DNA of 40,491 nt, taken from a virus. The stretch is from IMG/VR virus record IMGVR_UViG_3300040781_000203, positions 1 to 40,491 of that record; one strand, given 5' to 3'. Below the pieces are notes generated by a model. It saw nothing but the letters and a program-made list of their open reading frames with translations, did no database searches and had not been told where the DNA came from. The position numbers were made by a program, and so were the translations under genes. Positions 11,394-21,471 of this stretch are shown here, one piece after another; positions within the stretch are counted from its first letter, which is position 1; each line of letters starts with the position of its first letter.

Positions 11394-12716
11394 ATGAAAA
11401 ATATAGAGCTTAAAATAGTTTCACCTTCTGATATATGGAGTTCAGAAAGATGTCGTAAAGATTTAGGGGATATATCTGAATTAGTTCACTCATTTAAAAG
11501 TTGTGGAATAATAGAACCTCTCGCTGTTAATTCATGTTTAGGTCCTAATAATGAACCTTATAAACTTCTTGCTGGTGGTAGAAGACTTGAAGCTATTAAT
11601 GTTGCAGGAATAGAAGAAGTTCCAGTTAGAATTTACACCGAAGAACTTACAGAATACTTAATGAAGAAAATTGAATTAGAAGAAAATTTAATTAGAAAGA
11701 ATTTAACGTATATAGAAGATTGTAATCTAAAGAGTGAACTTCATAACTTACAAGTGAAAGAGAATGGAATAAAAGTAGCAAAAACTATTGATGCTGCAGG
11801 TTGGTCTCTTAGAGATACAGCAAGACTATTAAATAAAGACCATAAAGGTGTTATAGATGATATAAACTTAGCAAAAAAGATGGATGAATTTCCACAACTT
11901 GATTGGGAAGGATGTAAGAATAAAAGTGAAGCTAAAAAGATGTTTAGTAAATTTGAAGAGCGGATAGTTAGAGCCAACCTCTCTGAAAGGTCTGATAAAT
12001 TATTAGGAAAGTCAGCAAAAAATCTAGTTAAATCTTACCAAGTAGGAGATTTTTTTGAGCGAGTTAAAGATATCCCTGATAAAAGTATAGATTTTGTTGA
12101 GGTTGACCCACCTTATGGGATTGACTTAAATAAAATAAAGAGAGATTTTAAAAGTAATTACTCTCAATCATATAATGAAGTAAATGAGAATGAATATTTA
12201 GAATTTTTAACTAAAACTATAAATGAATGTTATAGAGTAATGTCTAATAATTCTTGGTTAATATTTTGGTTTGCTCCTGAGCCTTGGATAGATCCTATTT
12301 ATCAAATTCTTACTAATGCAGGATTTCAAACTAGACGTCAATGCGGAATTTGGGCTAAGCCTATGGGTCAGACTATGAATCCAGATAGATATTTTGGAAG
12401 TTGTTATGAGATGTTTTTTTATGCTCGTAAAGGAGATGCAGTTATAAATTTAGATAAACGAGGGAGAAATAATATATTCTCATATAATCCCGTCTCACCT
12501 AAAGAAAAGATTCACCCTACCGAAAGGCCTATTGATTTAATGCTTGAGTTACTCAGTGTTTTTGTATGGGAAGGGTCTCGAGTATTAGTTCCTTTTGCTG
12601 GGTCTGGCGTCACTCTTAAAGCAGCATTTCAATTAAAAATGTTTCCTATAGGTTATGATTTATCTCAAGAGTATAAAGATAGTTTTACGGCTAAAATACT
12701 AAGTCAAGATGTTTAA
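11394..12716 (+). CDS. ParB-domain / DNA adenine methyltransferase fusion
   Basis: A 440-aa two-domain protein. Residues ~1-110 are a ParB/Srx-like N-terminal domain (AGGRRLEAINVAGIEEVPVR). A linker helix region with an HTH-like segment follows (SLRDTARLLNKDH, ~135-150). Residues ~215-435 are a class-beta N6-adenine methyltransferase: motif IV DPPYGID (~238-244) precedes motif I (VPFAGSGVT, ~399), with HPTERP before it for SAM binding. It probably protects phage DNA from host restriction or marks it. ParB-methyltransferase fusions are known in phages and mobile elements. The target sequence cannot be read from the gene. Confidence 0.9.
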   Translation: MKNIELKIVSPSDIWSSERCRKDLGDISELVHSFKSCGIIEPLAVNSCLGPNNEPYKLLAGGRRLEAINVAGIEEVPVRIYTEELTEYLMKKIELEENLIRKNLTYIEDCNLKSELHNLQVKENGIKVAKTIDAAGWSLRDTARLLNKDHKGVIDDINLAKKMDEFPQLDWEGCKNKSEAKKMFSKFEERIVRANLSERSDKLLGKSAKNLVKSYQVGDFFERVKDIPDKSIDFVEVDPPYGIDLNKIKRDFKSNYSQSYNEVNENEYLEFLTKTINECYRVMSNNSWLIFWFAPEPWIDPIYQILTNAGFQTRRQCGIWAKPMGQTMNPDRYFGSCYEMFFYARKGDAVINLDKRGRNNIFSYNPVSPKEKIHPTERPIDLMLELLSVFVWEGSRVLVPFAGSGVTLKAAFQLKMFPIGYDLSQEYKDSFTAKILSQDV

Positions 12717-12744
12717 TCTAATTTAATAAATAGAGGTATATAAT

Positions 12745-15201
12745 ATGAATAAAAGAGCTACTTTTGTGCCCTCTATAGGGGATATAAATAGTAATATCAT
12801 CTTAGTAGGCGACCAACCAAATAAGTTAGATGTCTATTCACGCAAACCTTTTGTAAGTCCTATAGGTGCGGAGTTAGATAATTGTTTAAATATAGCAAAA
12901 ATTTCAAGACTTCAGTGTTATATTACTAACGTAATAAAAGATTTAGATAACCCTATGGAATATTATATTAAATTAGGTAAGACAAATAATATAATATCTG
13001 AGGATGGTCAGGTTTATATAGATGAACTTAAAGCAGAGTTATCTAAATCTCAAGCTAATATAATTGTAGCTATTGGGGATATACCACTTTATGTACTTAC
13101 GAATAGAAAAGGAATTATGAAATGGAGAGGTTCAGTTCTTGAATCTACTTTACTCCCTGGAAGAAAGGTAATTCCTATTGCTCACCCATCTACTATTCTT
13201 CGGCCTAAATGTATCTATTTGAATAAGAGATTAATAATTGCGGATTTAGTTAAAGTAAATGAAGAATCTGCATTTCCTGAAATTAGACAGGCGTATAGAG
13301 ATATTAAAATTGAGCCTACATATTATGAAACTATAATGTTTTTAAAAGAATGCATTAGACAAGGATTAGAAGGAAAATATATAAACTTTGATATTGAGGT
13401 CTATCATAATGAAATATCATGTATTAGTTTTGCATATAGTGAATTTCATACTCTTTCAGTCCCATTCTTAAATTCCTATGGGGATTATTTCCCCATAGAA
13501 CAAGAAATAGAAATATGGAAACTTATAGCAGAGCTTCTTGAAAATAAAGATATTATAAAATCTAATCAAAATATAGGTTTTGATAATGCAGTTCTTCTTT
13601 CATTAAACGGAATTAAAACTCATAATGTTGTTGATACTATGATTAACCAAAAAATTCTCTATCCAGATTATCCTGCTGGATTAGATTTTATTACATCTAT
13701 GTATACAGACGTTCCTTATTATAAAGATGATGGAAAGATATGGTTTAAAGTAGGTGGAACGTGGCCTACATTATGGCACTATAATGGCCTTGATAGTGTT
13801 GTATGTCTTGCTGCATTACCTAAACAAGAAGAAGATTTAAGAAAACAGGGGAATATTAAAACTGCTATTAGACAAACAAATATAGTTGAACCTCTTGTAT
13901 ATATGATGTGTAAAGGAATTAAAGTAGATATAAATGAAATGAAAAAAAGTAAAATTGAATTAGAGGAAAAATTAACAAACTTACAAAAAGAGTTAAATGA
14001 AAAAGCCGATTTTGAATTAAATCCTAATTCACCTAAACAACTTATAAATTACTTCTACACCCATCTCGGCCATAAACCTTATTTAAAGAAAGGTAAAATT
14101 ACTACAGATGATACAGCATTAATTAGATTATTAAGAAAAGGAGTTAAAGAGGCTGCTATAATTAAAAATATGAGAACAACTCGAAAAATTCTTTCTAATT
14201 ATTTAAACACAGATAAAATAGATAAAGATAATAGAATTCGTTGTTCTTACAATCCTGTAGGAACTGTTACAGGTAGAATAAGTTCTAGTAGAAATATATT
14301 CGGAACAGGCGGAAACTTACAAAATTATCCTCATCATATACTAAAATTTTTAACTCCTGATGATGGCTATGTTTTCTATTCTTTTGATTTATCTCAGGCT
14401 GAAAATAGAATAGTCGCATATGTAGGTAGAATTCCTAGAATGATGGATGCGTTTAAAAATAATAAAGATGTTCATAGTTTAACAGCTTCTTTAATATTTA
14501 ATAAATCTGTAGATGAAATATCAGATGTTGATGGAAGTTCATCACTTGGAGGTGGATTACATTCAGAGAGATTCTGGGGAAAGAAAACTAATCATGAGTT
14601 AAATTATGATCTCGGATACAAAGCATTTGCACTTCAGATGGAAATTCCAGAGAGTGAAGCTAAGTGGATAGTTAATCGTTATCATTCTATATACCCAGAA
14701 ATAAGAGGAAATTACCATCATCTAATTAAAATTCGTTTAGCTAAAGATAGAACTATTTTAAATCTATTTAATCGAAAGAGATTATTTTTAGATGCTTGGG
14801 GAGACGATTTATTTAAGAAGGCTTATGCTCAAATACCTCAATCAACTGTAGCGGATAAGATTAATGAACATGGATTATCTTATATTTACTTTAATCAAGA
14901 TAAATTTAAGGATGTTGAACTATTAATTCAAGTACACGATAGTGTAGGATTTCAAATTCCTCTCACTACTCCCTGGTCAAAGCATGCTGAAATGCTTTTA
15001 GATATTAAGAAAAGTTTAGAAACTCCTCTCATATGGAATGATGTTGAGTTTACTATCCCTGCTGATTTATTTATGGGAATTAACTTATTTAAAGAAGATG
15101 GAAAGGAGTTAAAACATAATAATATACCTAATTCAATTAGTAAATTTGCAGAGAAATTAGAAACTACTTACAATGAAATTACTATGAAAGGAAGTGTATA
15201 A
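12745..15201 (+). CDS. DNA polymerase A with N-terminal uracil-DNA-glycosylase-like domain
   Basis: An 818-aa replicative polymerase. Residues 1-~175 resemble a family-4-type uracil-DNA glycosylase fold (IILVGDQPNKLD, then AHPSTILRPK), fused upstream of a 3'-5' exonuclease: DIE at ~216-218, NQNIGFD at ~273-279, YNGLD at ~345-349. The polymerase palm/fingers have motif A SFDLSQAE (~546-553), motif B RFWGKKTNHELNYDLG (~608-623) and motif C VHDS (~730). No 5' nuclease domain. A dispersed palindrome sits in frame at ~244-251, encoding SYGDYFPIE in an exonuclease loop. Whether the glycosylase-like part is active is unknown; its catalytic residues are not clearly conserved. Confidence 0.92.
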   Translation: MNKRATFVPSIGDINSNIILVGDQPNKLDVYSRKPFVSPIGAELDNCLNIAKISRLQCYITNVIKDLDNPMEYYIKLGKTNNIISEDGQVYIDELKAELSKSQANIIVAIGDIPLYVLTNRKGIMKWRGSVLESTLLPGRKVIPIAHPSTILRPKCIYLNKRLIIADLVKVNEESAFPEIRQAYRDIKIEPTYYETIMFLKECIRQGLEGKYINFDIEVYHNEISCISFAYSEFHTLSVPFLNSYGDYFPIEQEIEIWKLIAELLENKDIIKSNQNIGFDNAVLLSLNGIKTHNVVDTMINQKILYPDYPAGLDFITSMYTDVPYYKDDGKIWFKVGGTWPTLWHYNGLDSVVCLAALPKQEEDLRKQGNIKTAIRQTNIVEPLVYMMCKGIKVDINEMKKSKIELEEKLTNLQKELNEKADFELNPNSPKQLINYFYTHLGHKPYLKKGKITTDDTALIRLLRKGVKEAAIIKNMRTTRKILSNYLNTDKIDKDNRIRCSYNPVGTVTGRISSSRNIFGTGGNLQNYPHHILKFLTPDDGYVFYSFDLSQAENRIVAYVGRIPRMMDAFKNNKDVHSLTASLIFNKSVDEISDVDGSSSLGGGLHSERFWGKKTNHELNYDLGYKAFALQMEIPESEAKWIVNRYHSIYPEIRGNYHHLIKIRLAKDRTILNLFNRKRLFLDAWGDDLFKKAYAQIPQSTVADKINEHGLSYIYFNQDKFKDVELLIQVHDSVGFQIPLTTPWSKHAEMLLDIKKSLETPLIWNDVEFTIPADLFMGINLFKEDGKELKHNNIPNSISKFAEKLETTYNEITMKGSV
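13476..13498 (+). repeat. Dispersed palindrome copy inside the polymerase gene
   Basis: CTATGGGG, seven-base AT-rich centre, CCCCATAG: a perfect palindrome in frame within the exonuclease domain, encoding SYGDYFPIE. Confidence 0.85.
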
Positions 15202-16404
15202 ATGCCGAATCGCCGCCTTGCTAATTGGTTAGATAGTTATTTAGAGTTTACAAATAATTCTGAGTCTCCAGAACTTTTTCACATTTGGACAGCATTAAGT
15301 GTATTAGCTGGAGCACTTCAAAGAAAATGTAAATTACCTTTAGGATTACTTACTATATTCCCTAATTTATATGTCGTATTAGTTTCTCCTCCTGGTGAGG
15401 CTAGAAAAGGGACTGCTCTAGATGTAGGGTGGCAGTTATTAGATGATATAGGAGTTAAAATGGCTGCTGAGGCAACTACTCGAGAATCATTAATCAGAGA
15501 GTTAAAGAATTGTAATGATACTATAGTTCATATAGACGGAAAAACAGATTTTCATGCCTCATTAACAATATTTAGTCAAGAGCTAACAGTTTTTTTAGGT
15601 TATCAAAATAGGCAATTAATTAGTGATTTAACTGATTGGTACGATTGTCGAAAAAGATGGACATATAGAACTAAAAATATGGGAACTGATGATATTATAG
15701 GAGTGTGGGTTAATTTAATTGGGGCTACTACTCCAGAATTAATCCAAGCTTCTATGCCACTCGAGACAATAGGTAGTGGTTTATCAAGTCGAATTATCTT
15801 TGTGTATGAGCAAAAGAAAAGAAAGAGTGTTCCTATTACATTTTTAACTGACAGGGAAATAGAATTAAAAAAATATCTTGCTCAAGATTTAGAACAGATT
15901 CATATGTTACAAGGAGATTTTAAAATGACTGATAAGTTTTTAAATATGTGGGTAGATTGGTATACTAAACATGAAGAACATCCTCCATTTAAAGACTTTA
16001 ATTTTAGAGGTTATATTTCACGTAGGCCAACTCATATAAGAAAACTATGTATGCTTCTAAATGTTGCTCGTACTAACTCAATGATTCTCGATGAACAAGA
16101 TTTTACCAGAGCGTTAAATATAATAGATAGAACTGAGATTAAAATGCCTTATACATTTAGCGGTGTTGGAAAATTAGATACTGCTGATATAGTTAGTCGA
16201 GTAATGACTGAGATTGGAATTCAAAAAAGATGCTCATTTCCCCATCTTATGGGATTGTTCTATAAAGATGTAGATAAAATAACTCTACAACGAATTATAG
16301 AGTCATTAGAATCTATGAATTTTATTAAATTTGAATTAGATAATGGAGTTCAAACTCTTGTATATCAAAAAGATTCAAAATATGCACAAGATTTAGATCT
16401 TTAA
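15202..16404 (+). CDS. DUF3987-like ATPase, probable replicative helicase/primase-helicase
   Basis: A 400-aa P-loop protein starting directly after the polymerase stop. The Walker A-like loop is SPPGEARKGT (~62-71) and a Walker B-like strand follows (TIFSQELTVFLG, ~114-125). The Arg-rich middle (GSGLSSRIIFVYE) and the C-terminal winged-helix-like part (DKITLQRIIESLESMNFIKF) fit DUF3987 proteins, usually annotated as phage or plasmid helicases/primases. No primase zinc finger is present. It is the last rightward gene; its stop abuts the stop of the opposing giant gene. Helicase activity is inferred from family and position. Confidence 0.75.
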   Translation: MPNRRLANWLDSYLEFTNNSESPELFHIWTALSVLAGALQRKCKLPLGLLTIFPNLYVVLVSPPGEARKGTALDVGWQLLDDIGVKMAAEATTRESLIRELKNCNDTIVHIDGKTDFHASLTIFSQELTVFLGYQNRQLISDLTDWYDCRKRWTYRTKNMGTDDIIGVWVNLIGATTPELIQASMPLETIGSGLSSRIIFVYEQKKRKSVPITFLTDREIELKKYLAQDLEQIHMLQGDFKMTDKFLNMWVDWYTKHEEHPPFKDFNFRGYISRRPTHIRKLCMLLNVARTNSMILDEQDFTRALNIIDRTEIKMPYTFSGVGKLDTADIVSRVMTEIGIQKRCSFPHLMGLFYKDVDKITLQRIIESLESMNFIKFELDNGVQTLVYQKDSKYAQDLDL

Positions 16405-19400
16405 TTAAAGAGTTTTAAGTGGTTTCTTTTTATTCTTCTCTCTTGTGTATGTTAAGTATCCAATAAAATCTCCTGTGTCCATTAATTTCTTAAGGTCTTT
16501 AGCTGCAAGATATCCAGGAGTTAATCCTAATACAGTATCTTCAGCAAAATCAATAGATGCTTTTGAAATTTCTTTTTTATCCCATGAACTTAATGTATTA
16601 ACTAATTTTAAAAATCCTATAACTTCCTCAGCCGCAAAGCCTAATGATGTAGGAACTGTACCGAATAAAACTGTTCTTGTATAATCAAAACTAGTTTTAT
16701 TTGCAACCATTCCTATTATAGCTGCCTGTAATAATGTCCTTGCAGCTTTAGCTCCATGTTTTTCTCTTGCTATTCTATGTATATGGTCTGCGTACCAAAT
16801 AGGCCAACTCATATACTGACCCGGAATTTTTCCCATTGTAGTACTAAACATATAAGGTAAATCAATTCCATATCCCCATTGAGTATTATGTATAGCTTTC
16901 TCACCAGCTCTAATTGCTCGATGTTCTGTTATATTAGGATGGTCTTTTTTAGCTTTTAAATACCCTGTAGCAAATGCAGTTTCAACATTATCTAAATCAG
17001 CTAATCTATAAAGATGCATCATCTTCTGTCTAACTTCTGCAGGAATATCCTTAACTTCACCTAATCTATCTTCCATTACTAAATAATCTTTTTTACGAGA
17101 TTTATATGTAGGTGATTTTTCCATAGCTGCTTTAACATCAGGTCTAAATTTTCCTACTCTTCCATTAAAATAAGAAAAGCCATACTCATTAAATATAAGC
17201 CATTGCTGAGTTAAATTCCTTAATCCTAATTTAGGCCTCCATCCCATAAAAGCTGAATAGTTTAAATCAAGAGTTTGCCCAACTAAATCTTTAAATAATC
17301 TTGAATTTTCATCTACTTTAAAATGACACTTTTTTAATACACTTCTTATTATCTCATTTGCAGCCTTCTCACTTTTTGTAGGTATTTTACGAATAGCAGA
17401 ATCAATCCATGTGTTAGCCATCTTCCTTCTATCTACACTCATCTTCTTCATTATAGGTTTAATATTTTTTGTAGCTTCTCCATAATATTTCTTAGCAAAT
17501 CCAGTTCTTATATATCTAATAGCTAAATCTTTTGCATTTGTTTCCCTCTCTAATAATTCTCCAGTTCTCTTATGTTCAGCCCAAAATTTAAAATTTCTAA
17601 TCCCATCATTAGAAAAAGCCCAATCTATTAAATTTTGCTTTTCTTGAAACTTTGGAACTCTAGGACTATACTCTTCTATAAATTCATCTATTTCAAACTC
17701 CTTCCATAATTCATTATAAACTTTTCTTATTTCATTTGCTGCTTTAACTTCATCAGGACTTAATTTATCTTTAATTAATTTCCCTTCAAGATATTTAGTT
17801 ATAGCATCTAAACTTTCTTTTCTCATCCCTCTTGTTGGATTTAGAACTCTTGTAATATAAGGAGCTTCAGTTTCTAATTTCTTAACCATAGCATCTCGCC
17901 AATGAGCCATGAAAGGTTCGCCAAATAATCTTTTAGGAAGAACTAATTTATCAAACATAACTTTACTACCATAAGGTCTTAAGTCATTTACTAACCTTGT
18001 TAGTTCAATAACCTTCTTAACTTTTACCTCAGTTAAACTTTTCCCATCTTTAGCATACATTCTTAAATAGTCACCTAATTCTACATCGCCTATATCATAT
18101 GTTTTAACTATACGTTTAAATTTTTTCTTTGTTGAATCAGAAATTTTAGAATTTTCATAAACTACTTTTTCATTTGCTAAAGGTTCTCTAAATTTATAGT
18201 TAATTAATTTCAACTTAATTAAATCTGCTTCCTCACGATTCAAGTCTTTTATTTTAGCTCTCCACCCAAACTGATTTCTAACCATTCTTTTTATATCACT
18301 TTCTTCTAAACCTCTTGCTCTTCTTAACTCATCAATATCTTTTAAATCAAGTTTCGTCGCCGCTCCAATTTCTTTAGATCTTTTCCTAATAGCTTTTTTT
18401 GTTTGCCTATTACCCTTTCTATATTTTCTAGATAATCTTTCTAATATAGTATTATATATTTTAGATGTCCCTAGAAATTCTAATGAAATTTCTTCTGATT
18501 TATTTCTTACTTCAGTTCTATTTTTTGATGTAAGTTCAAAAGCTCTATCTACTATTTCAACGGGTAATGTTCCTCTTTCACCTTTTCCCCAAGCCTCATC
18601 CATAAAATATGCAGGACTTTCTTTAACAGTATTCCAACCTAATCCTCTTACTATATATTTCTTTCCTGATTTTTCGTGGTATACTATATCCCCAACTTGA
18701 AACCTATATCCTACATCCTTACCATAATCTATTAAATTTTTAGAGATTTTCGCTTTATACTTAACCATCTCTTTTTGTTCAGCTCTTTGGTTTTTAAATG
18801 CTTCGGATATTTCACTTAATCTCTTATTAACATCTTTATTTATATCTCTCGACACTTTAACATAGAAACTATTATCTGTTTTCTTATCTATAAAAGTAAG
18901 ATGTGTCTCTTCTTTATTTCCTACTTTAATCTTTTGCTTTCCTCTATATATTAATTTATCTCTTAATTCTTTATCTAACTTAATCTTTTCTGGGAATATT
19001 TTATCTACTACTTCTCGCGAAAAACTTCCTCTATTTCCTATTTTCTTATTCCAATCTTTAGCTTGTTTCCATGCGTCTCTTACATATTTTTTAATTAGTT
19101 CCCAACTATCACCAGTAATTTCTTTCATTCTTTTTCTAAATTCACTATACTTAACCTTCCCTTCAAGTATAATTCCACGAGATATTCTTTGAATACTTTT
19201 AAGTGATGGAGATTTTTTAATTGCTTTAACAGCCTTCTCATACATTTGCTGCCCGCCCATAGAATCAAATACTAACTCTCTTACTCGCCCTTCTGCTTCT
19301 CCCCTACTTTCAAACTCTTCTGATTTTAATCTACCTTCATCTAAAAATTCTTCTAATTCTTTTCTAGCTCGAATTTTATCTTTACTCTCTTTGGGGATTT

Positions 19401-21471
19401 TTTCCCCATAGGATTTACTTTCAACTATTTCCATTAATCTATTAGCTTGAATATCATCATTACTTATATTCATTAAATCTGAATCTTTCTTTTTTCTTTT
19501 TCTATCATACTTAGCTTCTAGTTTTTTAATTTCTGCTTTTTGATTTTCTATTATTTTATCTGGCTTTAAAGGTATATCACCTTTCTCATCTTTTCTTCTT
19601 TTACTTTCTTTTAATTTTTCTACTTTTAATTTAGCTTCCTTTATTTTTTCTTCATTAATTTTCTTCTCTTCATCTATTCTTCTTTGTCTAGCTTTTTGAA
19701 TTTTCTCTTTTAATGCTTCGCCTGTAGTTTTTTCTACTCCCTCTTCTACTTTAATATTTTTAGTTTTATTTATTTCTTTAGGTTTTTTAATCTCTTCCTC
19801 TTTACTTAAAGATTTAATTGCCTTCTTTTTAATTTGCTCTTCTTCGGTTTTAATTTTTTGTTTTTGCTTCTCTATTGTCTTATTAATACTCGGTGGTATT
19901 TCTTTATTTAATTTTTCTAATTCTTGTTTCTTTTTTATATTATCTAATAAAATTCCGATATCATCTGTTTCAGATTCTTTAACTTCTTTACTCTCAACTT
20001 TTACTTCTAATTCTTTGCTTTTAAATTGAGGTTTGGCGTTTAACTTTTTTTGACTTTCTGCTATTTCTTCCTTACTTAAAATTCTTGGCTCTTTATCTAA
20101 TACCTCTTCTACTTCTAATTTTTCGGTACTTATTTCTTTATTAATCTCTTTATCTACTTTCTTATCTACTTCTTTAACTTCTATTTTTTTACTACTCTTT
20201 ATCTCCTCAATTTTTTCTCTTAATTTATCTAATATAATCTTTTTCGACCTTTTATCTCTTACTTGATTCGCATGCTCTAAATTTTCTGCTTTTAATACTT
20301 TATAATAAATCTTATCACCAAGAAGTGCTTTTAGTGATTCAGCTCGAGATAAGTATTTCTTGTCTTTTGTTAGCTCCTCAGATTTAATTACTTCACCTTT
20401 TTTATCTAATTCTTTTTCCAGTTTTGCTTTTATCTCTCTATGTGCAAGCTCATCCTTAGCCATTTGAATACCTAATTCAGCATCCTTCTTTACAGCTTCG
20501 AGACTAGTATTTCTATAAAAATTATTTCTATTACTTGCTTCAGTTAAATCTTTTAGAGCTTTTGGTTCTAATGTTCCATCTAATATTTCTTCTATTACTT
20601 CCTCTTTTGTTTTATTATACTTCTCTTCAACTTTCTTAAAATCTCTAGATTTTGCATGAAGTATTCCAAGGGTAGCTAATAAAATAGATGTATCTACAGT
20701 TCCTTCCATTGTAGGATATCTTCCCTCTAATCCACTGCCAACTGTTTCAAAAACTGCAACTTGAGCAGGAAGTTTAGCTGCTAATGGAACTGAACTTCCA
20801 ACCTTAGATGACATAGCTCCTACAATTTGACCTTTAGCTGTTTCTACTGATGCGCCTAGTAATCTAGTAAAAAATTCACCGAATGAATCTATTTGTCCAT
20901 GTTCAAATCTATCCATTAAAACTTTTCTTATTCCTGAATGTAATCCGAATGCTCCTGCAGTTCCACTTACAGGATTACTTCCACCTAACAAATATCCAGC
21001 TAAGTATATAAGTGAATCAGATAATACATTAGTTACTCCAAATACAGCATTTTCTACTTCATTACTCGGAACATATTCTTCAGGCTCACCAAATATACTC
21101 ATACCTGTTACCGATTGTTTTGCTCCTTCTACTCCTGATTCGGTTATACCAGATAGAGTTTTAGTAATTGCACTTTCTTTATCTCCAGCTAGATAATCTA
21201 AATTAGATGTTTTAAAAGTGTTAGGGATTGACGATTTCTCACTTTCATCATCTCCTAAAGATTCTATTCCTGAGACTATCTTCCCACCTATATCTTTAGC
21301 ATAGTCTATAAAAGTTTTAGGTTTTTCAACCTCTTCTACAGGCTCTAAATTTAAAGCTTTTCTTTCTTCTTCTACATCAAATAAATGCTCTGGCTGATTC
21401 TTTAAATTATTTTTTGTAGTATCAGAAGTTAAACCTAAAATTTCTCTCTCTTCATTTACATCAAAACTCAT
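16405..21471 (-). CDS. Giant 1688-aa virion protein, probable ejected/internal protein
   Basis: Last and longest gene of the virion operon. It has a repeated short N-terminal motif (FDVNEEREILGL at 3-14, FDVEEERKALNL near 31-42), hydrophobic stretches near 140-160 and 255-270, a Lys/Glu-rich coiled-coil region (~320-720), a globular middle, and a C-terminal ~350 aa with RPKLGLRNLTQQWLI and hydrophobic segments (~1570-1640). The C-terminus recalls LPD38-type polyvalent proteins, which I recall only loosely. Very large proteins at this operon end in podoviruses are often injected with DNA. A dispersed palindrome lies in frame at ~687-695 (SYGEKIPKE). No polymerase or lysozyme motif seen. Confidence 0.75.
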   Translation of the reverse strand: MSFDVNEEREILGLTSDTTKNNLKNQPEHLFDVEEERKALNLEPVEEVEKPKTFIDYAKDIGGKIVSGIESLGDDESEKSSIPNTFKTSNLDYLAGDKESAITKTLSGITESGVEGAKQSVTGMSIFGEPEEYVPSNEVENAVFGVTNVLSDSLIYLAGYLLGGSNPVSGTAGAFGLHSGIRKVLMDRFEHGQIDSFGEFFTRLLGASVETAKGQIVGAMSSKVGSSVPLAAKLPAQVAVFETVGSGLEGRYPTMEGTVDTSILLATLGILHAKSRDFKKVEEKYNKTKEEVIEEILDGTLEPKALKDLTEASNRNNFYRNTSLEAVKKDAELGIQMAKDELAHREIKAKLEKELDKKGEVIKSEELTKDKKYLSRAESLKALLGDKIYYKVLKAENLEHANQVRDKRSKKIILDKLREKIEEIKSSKKIEVKEVDKKVDKEINKEISTEKLEVEEVLDKEPRILSKEEIAESQKKLNAKPQFKSKELEVKVESKEVKESETDDIGILLDNIKKKQELEKLNKEIPPSINKTIEKQKQKIKTEEEQIKKKAIKSLSKEEEIKKPKEINKTKNIKVEEGVEKTTGEALKEKIQKARQRRIDEEKKINEEKIKEAKLKVEKLKESKRRKDEKGDIPLKPDKIIENQKAEIKKLEAKYDRKRKKKDSDLMNISNDDIQANRLMEIVESKSYGEKIPKESKDKIRARKELEEFLDEGRLKSEEFESRGEAEGRVRELVFDSMGGQQMYEKAVKAIKKSPSLKSIQRISRGIILEGKVKYSEFRKRMKEITGDSWELIKKYVRDAWKQAKDWNKKIGNRGSFSREVVDKIFPEKIKLDKELRDKLIYRGKQKIKVGNKEETHLTFIDKKTDNSFYVKVSRDINKDVNKRLSEISEAFKNQRAEQKEMVKYKAKISKNLIDYGKDVGYRFQVGDIVYHEKSGKKYIVRGLGWNTVKESPAYFMDEAWGKGERGTLPVEIVDRAFELTSKNRTEVRNKSEEISLEFLGTSKIYNTILERLSRKYRKGNRQTKKAIRKRSKEIGAATKLDLKDIDELRRARGLEESDIKRMVRNQFGWRAKIKDLNREEADLIKLKLINYKFREPLANEKVVYENSKISDSTKKKFKRIVKTYDIGDVELGDYLRMYAKDGKSLTEVKVKKVIELTRLVNDLRPYGSKVMFDKLVLPKRLFGEPFMAHWRDAMVKKLETEAPYITRVLNPTRGMRKESLDAITKYLEGKLIKDKLSPDEVKAANEIRKVYNELWKEFEIDEFIEEYSPRVPKFQEKQNLIDWAFSNDGIRNFKFWAEHKRTGELLERETNAKDLAIRYIRTGFAKKYYGEATKNIKPIMKKMSVDRRKMANTWIDSAIRKIPTKSEKAANEIIRSVLKKCHFKVDENSRLFKDLVGQTLDLNYSAFMGWRPKLGLRNLTQQWLIFNEYGFSYFNGRVGKFRPDVKAAMEKSPTYKSRKKDYLVMEDRLGEVKDIPAEVRQKMMHLYRLADLDNVETAFATGYLKAKKDHPNITEHRAIRAGEKAIHNTQWGYGIDLPYMFSTTMGKIPGQYMSWPIWYADHIHRIAREKHGAKAARTLLQAAIIGMVANKTSFDYTRTVLFGTVPTSLGFAAEEVIGFLKLVNTLSSWDKKEISKASIDFAEDTVLGLTPGYLAAKDLKKLMDTGDFIGYLTYTREKNKKKPLKTL
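19389..19412 (-). repeat. Dispersed palindrome copy inside the giant gene
   Basis: On the coding strand: CCTATGGGG, A/T centre, CCCCAAAG, in frame and encoding SYGEKIPKE. The polymerase copy is read in the same frame (SYGDYFPIE). Confidence 0.85.

Noticed and set aside
12776-12795. Further palindrome copy near the polymerase start (CTATAGGGGATATA)
   Set aside because: Only one arm is similar and no pairing partner follows.
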